Shown: positions 16,734 to 25,836 of the stretch, piece by piece
How positions within the stretch are numbered: the stretch's first letter is position 1
Layout of the letters: every line of letters starts with the position of its first letter
Assembly: GCF_029813835.1 (NCBI RefSeq)
Contig: NZ_JARVKV010000068.1
Span: forward strand, 1-36,910
Direction of reading: 5' to 3'
DNA length: 36,910 nucleotides
Source: Streptomyces sp. DH37
GTDB lineage: Bacteria > Actinomycetota > Actinomycetes > Streptomycetales > Streptomycetaceae
Program-made: the position numbers and the translations under genes
The notes under the pieces: model-generated
Told to the model about the DNA's origin: nothing
Database searches by the model: none
What the model saw: the letters and a program-made list of their open reading frames with translations, nothing else

Positions 16734-17039
16734 ATGGCAGATTTCTCCCGCCTTCCGGGCCCCAACGCCGATCTGTGGGACTGGCAGCTGCTGGCCGCCT
16801 GTCGAGGAGTCGACAGCTCGCTGTTCTTCCACCCCGAGGGGGAGCGTGGAGCGGCCCGCAGCGCGCGCGAGGCGTCCGCCAAGGAGGTGTGCATGCGCTG
16901 CCCGGTACGGGCGGAGTGCGCCGCCCACGCGCTCACCGTGCGTGAGCCGTACGGGGTCTGGGGAGGACTGACCGAGGACGAGCGCGAGGAGCTCATGGGC
17001 CGGGCCCGGACGCGGCTGGTCGGCGTGCCCGGCGCGTAG
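16734..17039 (+). CDS. whiD: WhiB-like iron-sulfur regulator WhiD
   Basis: A 101-residue WhiB-family protein needed for proper spore septation and maturation in Streptomyces. It binds a [4Fe-4S] cluster through Cys23, Cys53, Cys56 and Cys62, all present here (CMRC at 53-56). The family signature turn GVWGG is at 74-78, followed by a basic C-terminal tail RARTRL. The start ATG is preceded by GAGAGGA with six bases spacing; an open frame extends far upstream but is not coding. WhiB-like proteins bind region 4 of the principal sigma factor. It is divergent from bldM, and in mycobacteria the corresponding position holds whiB3. Confidence 0.95.
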   Translation: MADFSRLPGPNADLWDWQLLAACRGVDSSLFFHPEGERGAARSAREASAKEVCMRCPVRAECAAHALTVREPYGVWGGLTEDEREELMGRARTRLVGVPGA

Positions 17040-17116
17040 GGCGGCCCTTCCGGGCGTCCGCGCGTCGTTCCGCGCGTCCGCGGCCGTCGCCGCGATGCGC
17101 GCGGGCGCGCCCCGCG

Positions 17117-18037
17117 TCAGCGGCGGGCCGCGTCCGACAGCCGGTCCAGCATGGCGGCGACCGCCGGCACGCGGGCGAGGTCGGGCAGCGTCAGCGCCGC
17201 CACCTCGCGCCGCACCTCGGGGCTGATGGCGACGGTCCGCACCCCCCTGGGGCGCACCGACTCGACCGCCAGCCCCGCCAGCACGGCCACGCCCAGGCCC
17301 GCTCCCACCAGTCCCACCACGGCCGGGTAGTCATCGGTGGCGAAGTCGATCCGCGGAGTGAAGCCCGCGCTCTCGCACACCCCCACCAGATGGCTGCGGC
17401 AGCGCGGGCAGCCCGCGATCCAGGGCTCGCCCGCCAGCTCCGTGATCTTGACCTCCTCCCCCGCCTCCGCGGCCCGCGCCAGGCGGTGGTCCTCCGGGAC
17501 CAGGCCCACGAGCCGTTCGGTGAGCAGGGGCCGCACCACCAGGTCCTCCCACTCGGGGTCGCTCTCCGCCGGGCCCGCGGCGTCCGGGTAGCGGTAGGCG
17601 AGCGCGATCTCGCACTCGCCCTCGCGGAGCATCTCCGCCGAGCGCGGCGGCTGCGCCTCGACCAGCGACACCTGGGCCCCGGGGTGCTCCGCGCGCATCG
17701 CGGCGACGGCCGCGGGCACGATCGTGGAGCTGGCGCTGGGGAAGGACACCAGGCGGACCCGCCCCGCGCGCAGCCCGGCGATGGCGGCCACCTCCTCCTC
17801 GGCGGCGGCCAGCCCCGCCAGGATCCCCGCCGCGTGCCTGACCAGCGCCTCGCCGGCCTCGGTGAGCCGCGTCCCGCGCCCGGCGCGCACCAGCAGCGGG
17901 GTGCCCGCGTACTGCTCCAGGGACTTCATCTGCTGGCTGACGGCGGGCTGCGTGCAGCCCAGCTCGCGGGCGGCGGCCGAGAAGGAGCCGGTACGGGCCA
18001 CGGCGCGCAGCACGCGGAGATGGCGGGCCTCGATCAT
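17117..18037 (-). CDS. LysR-family transcriptional regulator
   Basis: A 306-residue regulator. The N-terminal winged helix-turn-helix is typical (LRVLRAVARTGSFSAAARELGCTQPAVSQQMKSLEQ, about residues 7-43). The rest is a two-lobed periplasmic-binding-like effector domain (VRLVSFPSASSTIVPAAV, then GLVGAGLGVAVLAGLAV). A CPRC motif lies in the effector domain near WIAGCPRCRSH. The ATG follows a -10-like TATGGT by six bases, which suggests a leaderless transcript. It is divergent from the MOSC gene, with 80 bases between them, and LysR proteins often control the divergent neighbour. The ligand is unknown. Confidence 0.9.
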   Translation of the reverse strand: MIEARHLRVLRAVARTGSFSAAARELGCTQPAVSQQMKSLEQYAGTPLLVRAGRGTRLTEAGEALVRHAAGILAGLAAAEEEVAAIAGLRAGRVRLVSFPSASSTIVPAAVAAMRAEHPGAQVSLVEAQPPRSAEMLREGECEIALAYRYPDAAGPAESDPEWEDLVVRPLLTERLVGLVPEDHRLARAAEAGEEVKITELAGEPWIAGCPRCRSHLVGVCESAGFTPRIDFATDDYPAVVGLVGAGLGVAVLAGLAVESVRPRGVRTVAISPEVRREVAALTLPDLARVPAVAAMLDRLSDAARR

Positions 18038-18046
18038 CCCTCCACC

Positions 18047-18062
18047 ATAAGCAGGGCTTGAT
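18047..18062. promoter_or_regulatory. Candidate LysR-type operator
   Basis: ATAAGCAGGGCTTGAT contains AAGC-AGG-GCTT, a short inverted repeat, in the small gap between divergent lysR-type and MOSC genes. It overlaps the -10 region proposed for the LysR gene. The shape fits autoregulation; it does not match the T-N11-A rule exactly. Confidence 0.35.
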
Positions 18063-18117
18063 GGAAAGCCCCGTTTTCCGTTCGCGCCTTTGGGAGTGTC
18101 GTTCTAGTCTGCGCGGC

Positions 18118-18810
18118 ATGCGGCTTCTCTCCGTGAACCTCGCCCGTCCCCGTTCCGCCGGCTACACCAACGCCCCCGGCGGCGTCACCGGCATCGACAA
18201 GCGCCCGGCCGACGGCCCGGTCCCCGTGGCCGCCCCCGTCCCCGGCGGGGGCGGCGGCGGGCTCGCCGGGGACGTCATCGGCGACCGGCGCTTCCACGGC
18301 GGCGGCGACCAGGCGGTGTACGCCTTCGCCCGGGAGGACCTGGACGGCTGGGAGCGGGTCCTCGGCCACGAGCTGCCGAACGGGGCCTTCGGCGAGAACC
18401 TCACCACCGCCGGCGCCGACGTCAACGGCGCCCTGGTCGGCGAGCGCTGGCGGGTCGGGCCGGACGTGGTACTGGAGGTCTCCTGCTCGCGCACCCCCTG
18501 CCGTACGTTCGCCGGCCGGCTGGAGGAGATGGGGATCTCCCCGGCGGAGCGGGGGGAGGGGTGGATGAGGACGTTCACCCGGGCCGCCGCGCCCGGGGCG
18601 TACCTGCGGGTGGTCGAGCCCGGCGAGATCCGCGCCGGGGACCGGATCGAGGTCCTGCACCGGCCGGACCACGAGGTGACCGTCTCCTTCCTCTTCCGCG
18701 CCCTGACCACCGAGCGGACGCTGCTCCCCCGCGTCCTGGCCGCCGGCGACGCCCTGGCCGCCGTCGCGCGGGGGGAGGCGCTGAGGTACGCCGCGAAGTA
18801 CGCCTCCTGA
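18118..18810 (+). CDS. MOSC domain protein (YiiM-like)
   Basis: A 230-residue MOSC-domain protein. These proteins handle sulfur or molybdenum-cofactor-bound substrates, for example reduction of N-hydroxylated compounds in the YiiM group. Visible motifs are GDVIGDRRFHGGGDQAVYAFAREDLDGWE, LPNGAFGENLTTAGAD, and the candidate sulfur-carrying cysteines in VSCSRTPCRTFAGRL. I chose ATG at 18118 (MRLLSVNLARP). The sequence before it ends in TAGTCT seven bases away, a -10-like box for a leaderless mRNA. A poly-Gly loop (PVPGGGGGGLAGD) is inserted near residue 45. It is followed by an SDR gene 45 bases later on the same strand. Confidence 0.88.
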   Translation: MRLLSVNLARPRSAGYTNAPGGVTGIDKRPADGPVPVAAPVPGGGGGGLAGDVIGDRRFHGGGDQAVYAFAREDLDGWERVLGHELPNGAFGENLTTAGADVNGALVGERWRVGPDVVLEVSCSRTPCRTFAGRLEEMGISPAERGEGWMRTFTRAAAPGAYLRVVEPGEIRAGDRIEVLHRPDHEVTVSFLFRALTTERTLLPRVLAAGDALAAVARGEALRYAAKYAS

Positions 18811-18855
18811 CCCGCCCGGCGCGGGGCGCCGGTCCCGGCCGGATAGCGTTCCCGT

Positions 18856-19626
18856 ATGACGACTGCACTGATCACAGGAGCCACGGCCGGGATCGGCGCC
18901 GCCTTCGCCCGGCGGCTGGCGCGCGACGGGCACGACGTGGTGCTGGTCGCCCGGGACACCGAGAGGCTGCGGCGGCACGCCACCGAACTGCACGACCGGC
19001 ACGGCGTCGAGGCGTCCATAATCACCGCCGACCTGGCCACCGACGCGGGCATCGCGGCGGTCGAGGAGCGGCTCGGCGACCGCCGGCACCCGGTGGACCT
19101 GCTGGTCAACAACGCGGGCTTCGGCAACAGGGGCCGCTATCTGGAGGTGCCGATGGCGGACGAGCTGCGCATGCTCAAGGTGCACTGCGAGGCCGTGCTG
19201 CGGCTGACCTCGGCCGCCGCGGAGAGCATGCGCGAGCGGGGGCGCGGCGGCGTCGTCAACGTGGCCTCGGTGGCGGCCTTCGTGCCGCGCGGCACCTACG
19301 GCGCCTCCAAGGCGTGGGTCGTGCAGTTCACCCAGGGCGCGGCGCGGGACCTGGGGCCGACGGGCGTGCGGCTGATGGCGCTGTGCCCGGGCTTCGTGCG
19401 GACCGAGTTCCACCGGCGCGCGGGAATGTCGGCGGAGAGCGTGCCGGGCTGGATGTGGCTGAACGCGGACCGGGTGGTGGACGCGGCCATGGCCGACCTG
19501 GCGAAGGGCAGGACCCTGTCCGTCCCCGACCCGCGCTACAAGGCCCTGCTGGGTCTGGCACGGCTGGCGCCGCGCGGTCTGGTCTCGCGCGCCTCCTCCA
19601 CCACCGGGCGCTTCAGCCCGAGGTGA
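18856..19626 (+). CDS. Short-chain dehydrogenase/reductase
   Basis: A 256-residue classical SDR. The NAD(P) motif is TGATAGIGAAFARRL, the structural motif NNAG is near residue 90, the catalytic Ser is in VNVASVAAF, and the catalytic Tyr/Lys pair is in TYGASKAWVVQF. The substrate-side lid is GFVRTEFHRRAGM. This subgroup (DltE/YqjQ-like) often acts on acyl or keto groups, but the substrate is unknown. The start ATG is six bases after TAGCGT, so the mRNA may be leaderless. It is convergent with groEL1 and shares a hairpin terminator with it. Confidence 0.9.
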   Translation: MTTALITGATAGIGAAFARRLARDGHDVVLVARDTERLRRHATELHDRHGVEASIITADLATDAGIAAVEERLGDRRHPVDLLVNNAGFGNRGRYLEVPMADELRMLKVHCEAVLRLTSAAAESMRERGRGGVVNVASVAAFVPRGTYGASKAWVVQFTQGAARDLGPTGVRLMALCPGFVRTEFHRRAGMSAESVPGWMWLNADRVVDAAMADLAKGRTLSVPDPRYKALLGLARLAPRGLVSRASSTTGRFSPR

Positions 19627-19684
19627 CGGACGTACGGCCGCTCTTACGGCCCGCCGACCGGCCGCCGGGACGGCGGCAGCGCGA

Positions 19685-19719
19685 AGGCCCGGCCCCCTGC
19701 CGCGCAGGGGACCGGGCCT
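19685..19719. terminator. Bidirectional terminator between SDR gene and groEL1
   Basis: AGGCCCGG plus CCCCTG pair with CAGGGG plus CCGGGCCT around a CCGCG loop, giving a stem of about 14 bp with one bulge. It lies between convergent genes. A further copy of GGGGACCGGGCCTC follows at about 19731-19744 and could form an alternative pairing. Confidence 0.8.
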
Positions 19720-19743
19720 CGTCGTGCGACGGGGGACCGGGCC

Positions 19744-21369
<1,626 letters not shown>

Positions 21370-21476
21370 GGTTGCTTGGGTCCTCTCAAGGTCCTCGTCA
21401 AAGGAACCGCGCCCCGGCCCCGGACGTCTCGGACGCGGGTACCAGGGCGCGGATCACAGGCGGTCTTCGCGGTGAC

Positions 21477-21788
21477 TTACTTCTCGATGATCGCGAGAAC
21501 GTCGCGCGCCGAGAGGACGAGGTACTCCTCGTTGTTGTACTTCACCTCGGTGCCGCCGTACTTGCTGTACAGCACGATGTCGCCGACCTTGACGTCGAGC
21601 GGCAGACGGTTGCCGTCCTCGAAGCGACCCGGACCGACGGCGAGGACGGTGCCCTCCTGGGGCTTCTCCTTCGCGGTGTCCGGGATGACCAGGCCGGAGG
21701 CCGTGGTCTGCTCGGCGTCGAGCGGCTGGACCACGATGCGGTCCTCGAGCGGCTTGATGGCAACCTTGGAGCTAGTGGCGGTCGTCAC
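21477..21788 (-). CDS. groES: Co-chaperonin GroES
   Basis: A 103-residue co-chaperonin that caps the GroEL ring. It begins VTTATSSKVAIKPLEDRIVVQPLDAE and has the GroES signature LPLDVKVGDIVLYSKYGGTEVKYNNEEYLVLSARDVLAIIEK in its second half. The mobile loop is around EQTTASGLVIPDTAKEKP. The start is GTG at 21788, chosen for GGGGGAGG seven bases upstream and family length; an upstream in-frame ATG at 21896 would fall inside the CIRCE element. First gene of the groES-groEL1 operon. Confidence 0.96.
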   Translation of the reverse strand: MTTATSSKVAIKPLEDRIVVQPLDAEQTTASGLVIPDTAKEKPQEGTVLAVGPGRFEDGNRLPLDVKVGDIVLYSKYGGTEVKYNNEEYLVLSARDVLAIIEK

Positions 21789-21889
21789 GATCCGACCTCC
21801 CCCTTCGGAGATCTCAGCGGGGTTTGGATGTCTGGGGTGGCGACCTGGTAGATCCGTCGTCGCGGGTGCCGGATCTGCCCGTCGCTGGA

Positions 21890-21916
21890 TTGGCACTCAC
21901 CCACGGAGAGTGCCAA
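21890..21916. promoter_or_regulatory. CIRCE element 1 (HrcA operator)
   Basis: TTGGCACTC-N9-GAGTGCCAA is a perfect inverted repeat with the canonical 9-base spacing. It differs from the consensus TTAGCACTC-N9-GAGTGCTAA by one paired substitution. It lies at or just after the predicted transcription start, so HrcA binding would block initiation or early elongation, and the RNA form may fold. Confidence 0.93.
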
Positions 21917-21921
21917 TGCCG

Positions 21922-21950
21922 AGACTATGCGGGCGTTAGCACTCAGTCAA
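21922..21950 (-). promoter_or_regulatory. groES-groEL1 vegetative promoter
   Basis: On the minus strand TTGACT (21950-21945) and TAGTCT (21927-21922) are separated by 17 bases, a near-consensus HrdB-type promoter. The start point would be near 21915. The leader to the groES GTG is about 125 bases. The -35 box lies inside the spacer of CIRCE element 2. Confidence 0.88.
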
Positions 21951-21962
21951 CCGGAGTGCCAG
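21936..21962. promoter_or_regulatory. CIRCE element 2 (HrcA operator)
   Basis: TTAGCACTC-N9-GAGTGCCAG. The left arm is exactly consensus, the right arm matches at 7 of 9 positions. It overlaps the -35 hexamer of the promoter. Together with element 1 the promoter is flanked by two HrcA sites 46 bases apart start to start, roughly four helical turns. Confidence 0.85.
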
Positions 21963-22047
21963 CGCACGGCGCGTTGCGCGCCGGTGCGCCGGTGCGCCGA
22001 CCCCCGTACCGCGTCGCAGGTGCCCGTCCGTGAGGAGCGCCGCCGAC

Positions 22048-22087
22048 GACTGCCGATGACTGCCGATGACCGCCGATGACCGCCGAG
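22048..22087. repeat. 10-bp tandem repeat, four copies
   Basis: GACTGCCGAT twice, then GACCGCCGAT and GACCGCCGAG. It is in non-coding sequence between the groES control region and the Uma2 remnant; the unit length is not a multiple of three. I see no function. Confidence 0.75.
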
Positions 22088-22175
22088 CCCCTGCCCGACC
22101 GGTTCCACCCGCCGCCCGGCGGCCGGCCGACGCCATAGGGCTCGCGGCCCCCACCACCTGCGGGCTCCCGCCGGG

Positions 22176-22547
22176 ATGTCGGTCCGGCCGGGCGAGCGCC
22201 GGCGCCCCGAGCCGGCCATCCTGGTCGTCGACGCCCCGCCGGGGGACGAGCGCACCTCCTGCCTCCCCGAGGAGGTCGTGCTCGTCGCCGAGATCGTCCC
22301 GGACGAGTCGGCGGTGCGGGACCGGGAGGCCAAACCGCTGAAGTACGCCGAGGCCGGGATCCGGCACTTCTGGCGGGTGGAGAAGGAGGACCGGGCGCCG
22401 GTCGCGCACGTCCACGAGCCGGACGACACCACCGGCGCGTACGTGGCCACCGGCATCCACCGCGACACGCTCGTCGTCCCCGTGCCCTTCCCCGTGGAGA
22501 TCGGCCTCACCACGCTGTTCACCCGCCGGGGGCCGCCGCTGCGATGA
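22176..22547 (+). pseudogene. Uma2-family (DUF820) nuclease-like remnant, N-terminus missing
   Basis: The 123-residue frame matches only the second half of Uma2 proteins. It starts at the PDVLVVD-type segment (here PAILVVDAPPGDE), then VVLVAEIVPDESAVRDREAKPLKYAEAGIRHFWRVE and VPVPFPVEIGLTTL. Intact members have about 190 residues with a PD-(D/E)XK-like nuclease core. Here the first 70 or so residues are not found in any frame upstream, and the Asp of the PDV motif is Ala. The upstream region has tandem repeats and no ribosome site. It is probably a decayed gene, although a short expressed protein cannot be excluded. Confidence 0.65.
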
Positions 22548-22554
22548 TGGGCCG

Positions 22555-23820
22555 GTGCACGCGCCGAACGACAGCCCGGACGACGTCCCTGACCGCAGCC
22601 CGGACGGCATCCCGGACGGCATCCCGGACGACACCGCCCCCGATCCCGTCGCCGCCTTCCGCGCCCTGCTGACCGACGAGGGGCAGGCCCTGCTGGAGGA
22701 GCTGCGGGAGTACGACCCGGGGCGGGAGCTGGCCGTCGCCACCCGGCTGCGCCGCCGCCACCCGGCCCGTCTGGTCTCGGCGGCCATCGCCCAGGCGCGG
22801 CTGCGGCAGCGGGCGGTCGCGAAGTTCGGGCCCGAGGACGCGGCCCGGATGTACTTCACGCCCGGCGGCGTCGAGCAGGCCACCCGCGCCGGCGTGGCCG
22901 CGTACCGCGCCGGGCGCTTCGCCGCCCTCGGAGTGCGGCGGCTGGCCGACCTGTGCTGCGGCAACGGCGGCGACGCCATCGCGCTCGCCCGTGCCGGGAT
23001 CGAGGTGCTGGCCGTCGACCGCGACCCGCTGACCTGCGCCGTCGCCCGCGCCAACGCCGAGGCGCTGGGCCTGGCCGATCTCGTCGAGGTGCGCCGCGCG
23101 GACGTGACCGAGGTGGACACGGACGGCTTCGACGCCGTCTTCGCCGACCCGGCCCGGCGCGGCGGACGCGGCCGGATCTTCGACCCCGAGGCGTACTCGC
23201 CCCCGCTGTCCTGGGCCGTCGGGGCCGCCCGGCGCGCCCCGCACGCCGCGCTGAAGGTCGCCCCGGGCATCCCGCACGAGGCGGTGCCCGGGGACGCGGT
23301 GGCGGAGTGGGTCTCCGACGGCGGGGACGTGAAGGAGGCGGTGCTGTGGTTCGGCGCCGGCCCGCGCGAGGCGCCGAAGGTGCGCGCCACCCTGCTGCCC
23401 GGCCCCCGCACCCTGGAATCCGCCGGACTGCCCGACCCGCCGGCCGGCCCGGTCGGCCGCTACCTGTACGAGCCCGACGGCGCGGTCGTCCGCGCCCATC
23501 TGGTCGCCGAGGTGGCCGAGGAGGTCGGCGGGCGCCTGATCGACCCGACGATCGCCTACGTCACGGCCGACGCGCCGCACCCGACGCCGTACGCGAGCGC
23601 GTACGAGATCACCGACACGCTCCCCTTCAACGTCAAGCGGCTGAAGGCGCTGCTGCGCGAGCGCGGCGTCGGCACGCTCACCGTCAAGAAGCGTGGCTCG
23701 GCGGTCGAACCGGAGGAACTGCGGCGCAGGGTGAAGCCCTCCGGCCCCAACGCGGCCACGGTCTTCCTCACCCGCGTCGCGGGCGCCCCGGCGATGCTCC
23801 TGGGGCACCCGGTCCGCTGA
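22555..23820 (+). CDS. Class I SAM-dependent methyltransferase with THUMP-like C-terminal domain
   Basis: A 421-residue protein. The SAM-binding motif I is LADLCCGNGGD (132-140), followed by VLAVDRDPLTC as the acidic loop and FADPARRGG (196-204) as motif IV. DPAR replaces the DPPY of DNA and rRNA amino-methylases, as is common in the THUMP-like group. The C-terminal section (IAYVTADAPHPTPYASAYEITDTLPFNVKRLKALLRERGVGTLTVKKRGSAVEPEELRRRV) is the THUMP-like domain. An RNA substrate is likely but unproven. The first 28 residues contain a PDGIPDGIPDD repeat made by a 12-bp DNA repeat. The GTG start follows GATGAT by six bases, so the mRNA may be leaderless. Confidence 0.87.
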   Translation: MHAPNDSPDDVPDRSPDGIPDGIPDDTAPDPVAAFRALLTDEGQALLEELREYDPGRELAVATRLRRRHPARLVSAAIAQARLRQRAVAKFGPEDAARMYFTPGGVEQATRAGVAAYRAGRFAALGVRRLADLCCGNGGDAIALARAGIEVLAVDRDPLTCAVARANAEALGLADLVEVRRADVTEVDTDGFDAVFADPARRGGRGRIFDPEAYSPPLSWAVGAARRAPHAALKVAPGIPHEAVPGDAVAEWVSDGGDVKEAVLWFGAGPREAPKVRATLLPGPRTLESAGLPDPPAGPVGRYLYEPDGAVVRAHLVAEVAEEVGGRLIDPTIAYVTADAPHPTPYASAYEITDTLPFNVKRLKALLRERGVGTLTVKKRGSAVEPEELRRRVKPSGPNAATVFLTRVAGAPAMLLGHPVR

Positions 23821-23832
23821 CCCCCGTCCCCC

Positions 23833-24105
23833 TCACCCCCGCGCGTCCGCGCCCGCGTCCACGCCCTCGAAGCGCCAGCGGTGGACCGGGCGGTGGAGCA
23901 ACTCCGGCGGGGGCGAGGGCAGTTCGGGGAGCTCCGCGTCGTACGGGGCGTCCCACCAGGTGATGACCAGGACGCGGTCCGCGGGCGCGGTGAACGTCTC
24001 GCGGCGCGGCGGGGCCGGGTCGAGGACCTGGGCGCGGGCCCACTCCAGCAGTTCCGGGCCGCGGCCGTCCGCCGCGCGGGCCTCCCACATCAGGGCGACG
24101 GTCAT
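23833..24105 (-). CDS. Small conserved-type hypothetical protein in the tsaD operon
   Basis: A 90-residue protein beginning MTVALMWEARAADGRGPELLEW. It overlaps tsaD as ATGA, so translation is coupled. Order and composition suggest a compact alpha/beta fold: an N-terminal strand, a helix (RGPELLEWARAQVLD), a strand (DRVLVITWW) and a C-terminal PVHRWRFEGV. This resembles small dimeric alpha/beta-barrel (antibiotic monooxygenase-like) proteins in pattern only; I do not recognise the family. No signal peptide or membrane segment. Confidence 0.75.
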   Translation of the reverse strand: MTVALMWEARAADGRGPELLEWARAQVLDPAPPRRETFTAPADRVLVITWWDAPYDAELPELPSPPPELLHRPVHRWRFEGVDAGADARG

Positions 24106-25217
24106 GAGGAGAGGTTCCCCGCGCTCAGCTCGTGGACGTGGCCGTGGCCCCCGCCGTGCGCGTGGCCGTGGGACGTGCCCGGCACGTGCGGCTCGGTGAC
24201 CGGCAGGGAGGAGTCGGCCGACAGGTCCCAGTCGGAGGGGGCCCGGCCGCGGGCGACCATCTCCGCGCCCAGGGCCGCGACCATCGCGCCGTTGTCGGTG
24301 CACAGCTTGGGGCGCGGCACCCGCAGGGTGATCCCGGCCGCCTCGCAGCGCGCCTCGGCCATCGCGCGCAGCCGCGAGTTGGCCGCGACGCCGCCGCCGA
24401 TCATCAGGTGGTCCACGCCCTCGTCCCGGCAGGCGCGGACCGCCTTGCGGGTCAGCACGTCGACGACCGCCTCCTGGAAGGACGCGGCGACGTCGGCGAC
24501 CGGCACCTCCTCGCCGGCGCTCCGCCTCGCCTCGATCCAGCGGGCGACGGCGGTCTTCAGACCGGAGAAGGAGAAGTCGTACGGCGCGTCGCGCGGGCCC
24601 GTCAGACCGCGCGGGAAGGCGATGGCGTCCGCGTCGCCCTCGCGGGCGTAGCGGTCGATGACGGGCCCGCCGGGGAAGCCCAGGTTCAGCACGCGGGCGA
24701 CCTTGTCGAACGCCTCGCCCGCCGCGTCGTCGATGGTGGCGCCCAGCGGGCGCACGTCGGAGGTGATGTCGGCCGACAGCAGCAGCGAGGAGTGGCCGCC
24801 GGAGACCAGCAGGGCCATGGTCGGCTCGGGCAGCGCGCCGTGTTCGAGCTGGTCGACGCAGATGTGCGAGGCGAGGTGGTTGACGCCGTACAGCGGCTTG
24901 CCGAGCGCGTACGCGTACGCCTTGGCCGCCGACACGCCCACCAGCAGCGCGCCGGCCAGGCCGGGACCGGCGGTGACGGCGATGCCGTCGAGGTCGCTCG
25001 CGGAGACGCCGGCGTCCTTCAGGGCGCGTTCGATGGTGGGGACCATCGCCTCCAGGTGGGCGCGGCTGGCCACCTCGGGCACCACGCCCCCGTACCGGGC
25101 GTGCTCGTCCACGCTGGAGGCCACCGCGTCGGCGAGCAGCGTGTGCCCGCGCACGATGCCCACGCCGGTCTCGTCGCAGGAGGTCTCGATGCCGAGGACC
25201 AGGGGTTCGTCAGCCAT
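24102..25217 (-). CDS. tsaD: tRNA N6-threonylcarbamoyladenosine transferase TsaD
   Basis: A 371-residue ASKHA-fold protein that transfers threonylcarbamoyl from TC-AMP to A37 of ANN-decoding tRNAs, working with TsaB and TsaE. It begins VLGIETSCDETGVGIV. The metal ligands His114 and His118 are in GVNHLASHICV, and LVSGGHSSL and MIGGGVAANSRLRA are further family blocks. The C-terminus carries an extra His/Gly-rich tail (GHAHGGGHGHVHE) beyond the usual end. The start ATG lies inside the last codons of rimI (8-base overlap). Operon order is tsaB, rimI, tsaD, hypothetical. Confidence 0.96.
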   Translation of the reverse strand: MADEPLVLGIETSCDETGVGIVRGHTLLADAVASSVDEHARYGGVVPEVASRAHLEAMVPTIERALKDAGVSASDLDGIAVTAGPGLAGALLVGVSAAKAYAYALGKPLYGVNHLASHICVDQLEHGALPEPTMALLVSGGHSSLLLSADITSDVRPLGATIDDAAGEAFDKVARVLNLGFPGGPVIDRYAREGDADAIAFPRGLTGPRDAPYDFSFSGLKTAVARWIEARRSAGEEVPVADVAASFQEAVVDVLTRKAVRACRDEGVDHLMIGGGVAANSRLRAMAEARCEAAGITLRVPRPKLCTDNGAMVAALGAEMVARGRAPSDWDLSADSSLPVTEPHVPGTSHGHAHGGGHGHVHELSAGNLSS

Positions 25218-25836
25218 GGGTCGTCGTTCCTTGGTGTCGCGGGGCTGGATCCGTTGCGTCCGTCGCGTCCGCCGCGTCCGTCGCGGGGTCCGCCGGGGCG
25301 TCCGGGGGCGCCGGGTCGGCCGGGCGGCGCATCACGAGGGCGTCCACGTCGCCGGGCTGGTAGTAGCCGCGGCGCAGGCCGACGGCCTCGAAGCCGAAGC
25401 GTCCGTAGAGGCGCTGGGCGCGGACGTTGTCCACCCGGACCTCCAGCAGGACCTCGTGGCACTCGAAGTCCGTGGCGGCGGTGAGGAGCGCGGTGAGCAG
25501 CCGGGCGCCCAGCCCGGTGCCCCAGTGGTCGCGGGCGGCGGCGATGGTCTGGACGTCCCCGGTGCCGCCGGCGGCGGCGAGCCCGCCGTAGCCGACGATC
25601 CGTCCGCCGCCACCGCCATCACCGTCATCACCGCCACCGCCATCACCGCCGCCGCCGGTCTCGGCGACGAGGTAGCGGCGGGTGGCGTGCGGGCCGCGCG
25701 CGCGGGCGAGTTCGGACCAGAACAGGGCGGGCGACCAGGCGTCGTGCGGGAACAGCTCCCGTTCCAGGTCCAGCACCGGCTCGATGTCCCACCAGCGCAT
25801 CTCGCGCAGGGTGACCTGCTCGGCGGTCGCGGTCAC
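25210..25836 (-). CDS. rimI: GNAT acetyltransferase RimI-like
   Basis: A 208-residue GNAT protein. RimI acetylates the N-terminal Ala of ribosomal protein S18 in E. coli, and homologues are commonly encoded between tsaB and tsaD. Visible motifs are LREMRWWDIEPVLDLERELFPHDAWSPALF, the acetyl-CoA loop RDHWGTGLGARLL and VRVDNVRAQRLYGRFGFEAVGLRRGYY. Residues 61-78 are an unusual Gly/Asp-rich insertion made by CACCGC/CATCAC-type repeats at about 25606-25662. The C-terminal 35 residues are an Ala/Asp/Pro-rich tail. The start is GTG, overlapping the tsaB stop as GTGA. The acetylation target here is inferred from family only. Confidence 0.9.
   Translation of the reverse strand: MTATAEQVTLREMRWWDIEPVLDLERELFPHDAWSPALFWSELARARGPHATRRYLVAETGGGGDGGGGDDGDGGGGGRIVGYGGLAAAGGTGDVQTIAAARDHWGTGLGARLLTALLTAATDFECHEVLLEVRVDNVRAQRLYGRFGFEAVGLRRGYYQPGDVDALVMRRPADPAPPDAPADPATDAADATDATDPAPRHQGTTTHG
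25606..25662. repeat. Trinucleotide-type repeat inside rimI
   Basis: A run of CCG, CCA and CATCAC triplets encodes the Gly/Asp stretch of RimI. All units are multiples of three, so length changes would keep the frame. The insertion lies between strand beta 3 and the next core strand, a loop likely to tolerate it. Confidence 0.7.
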
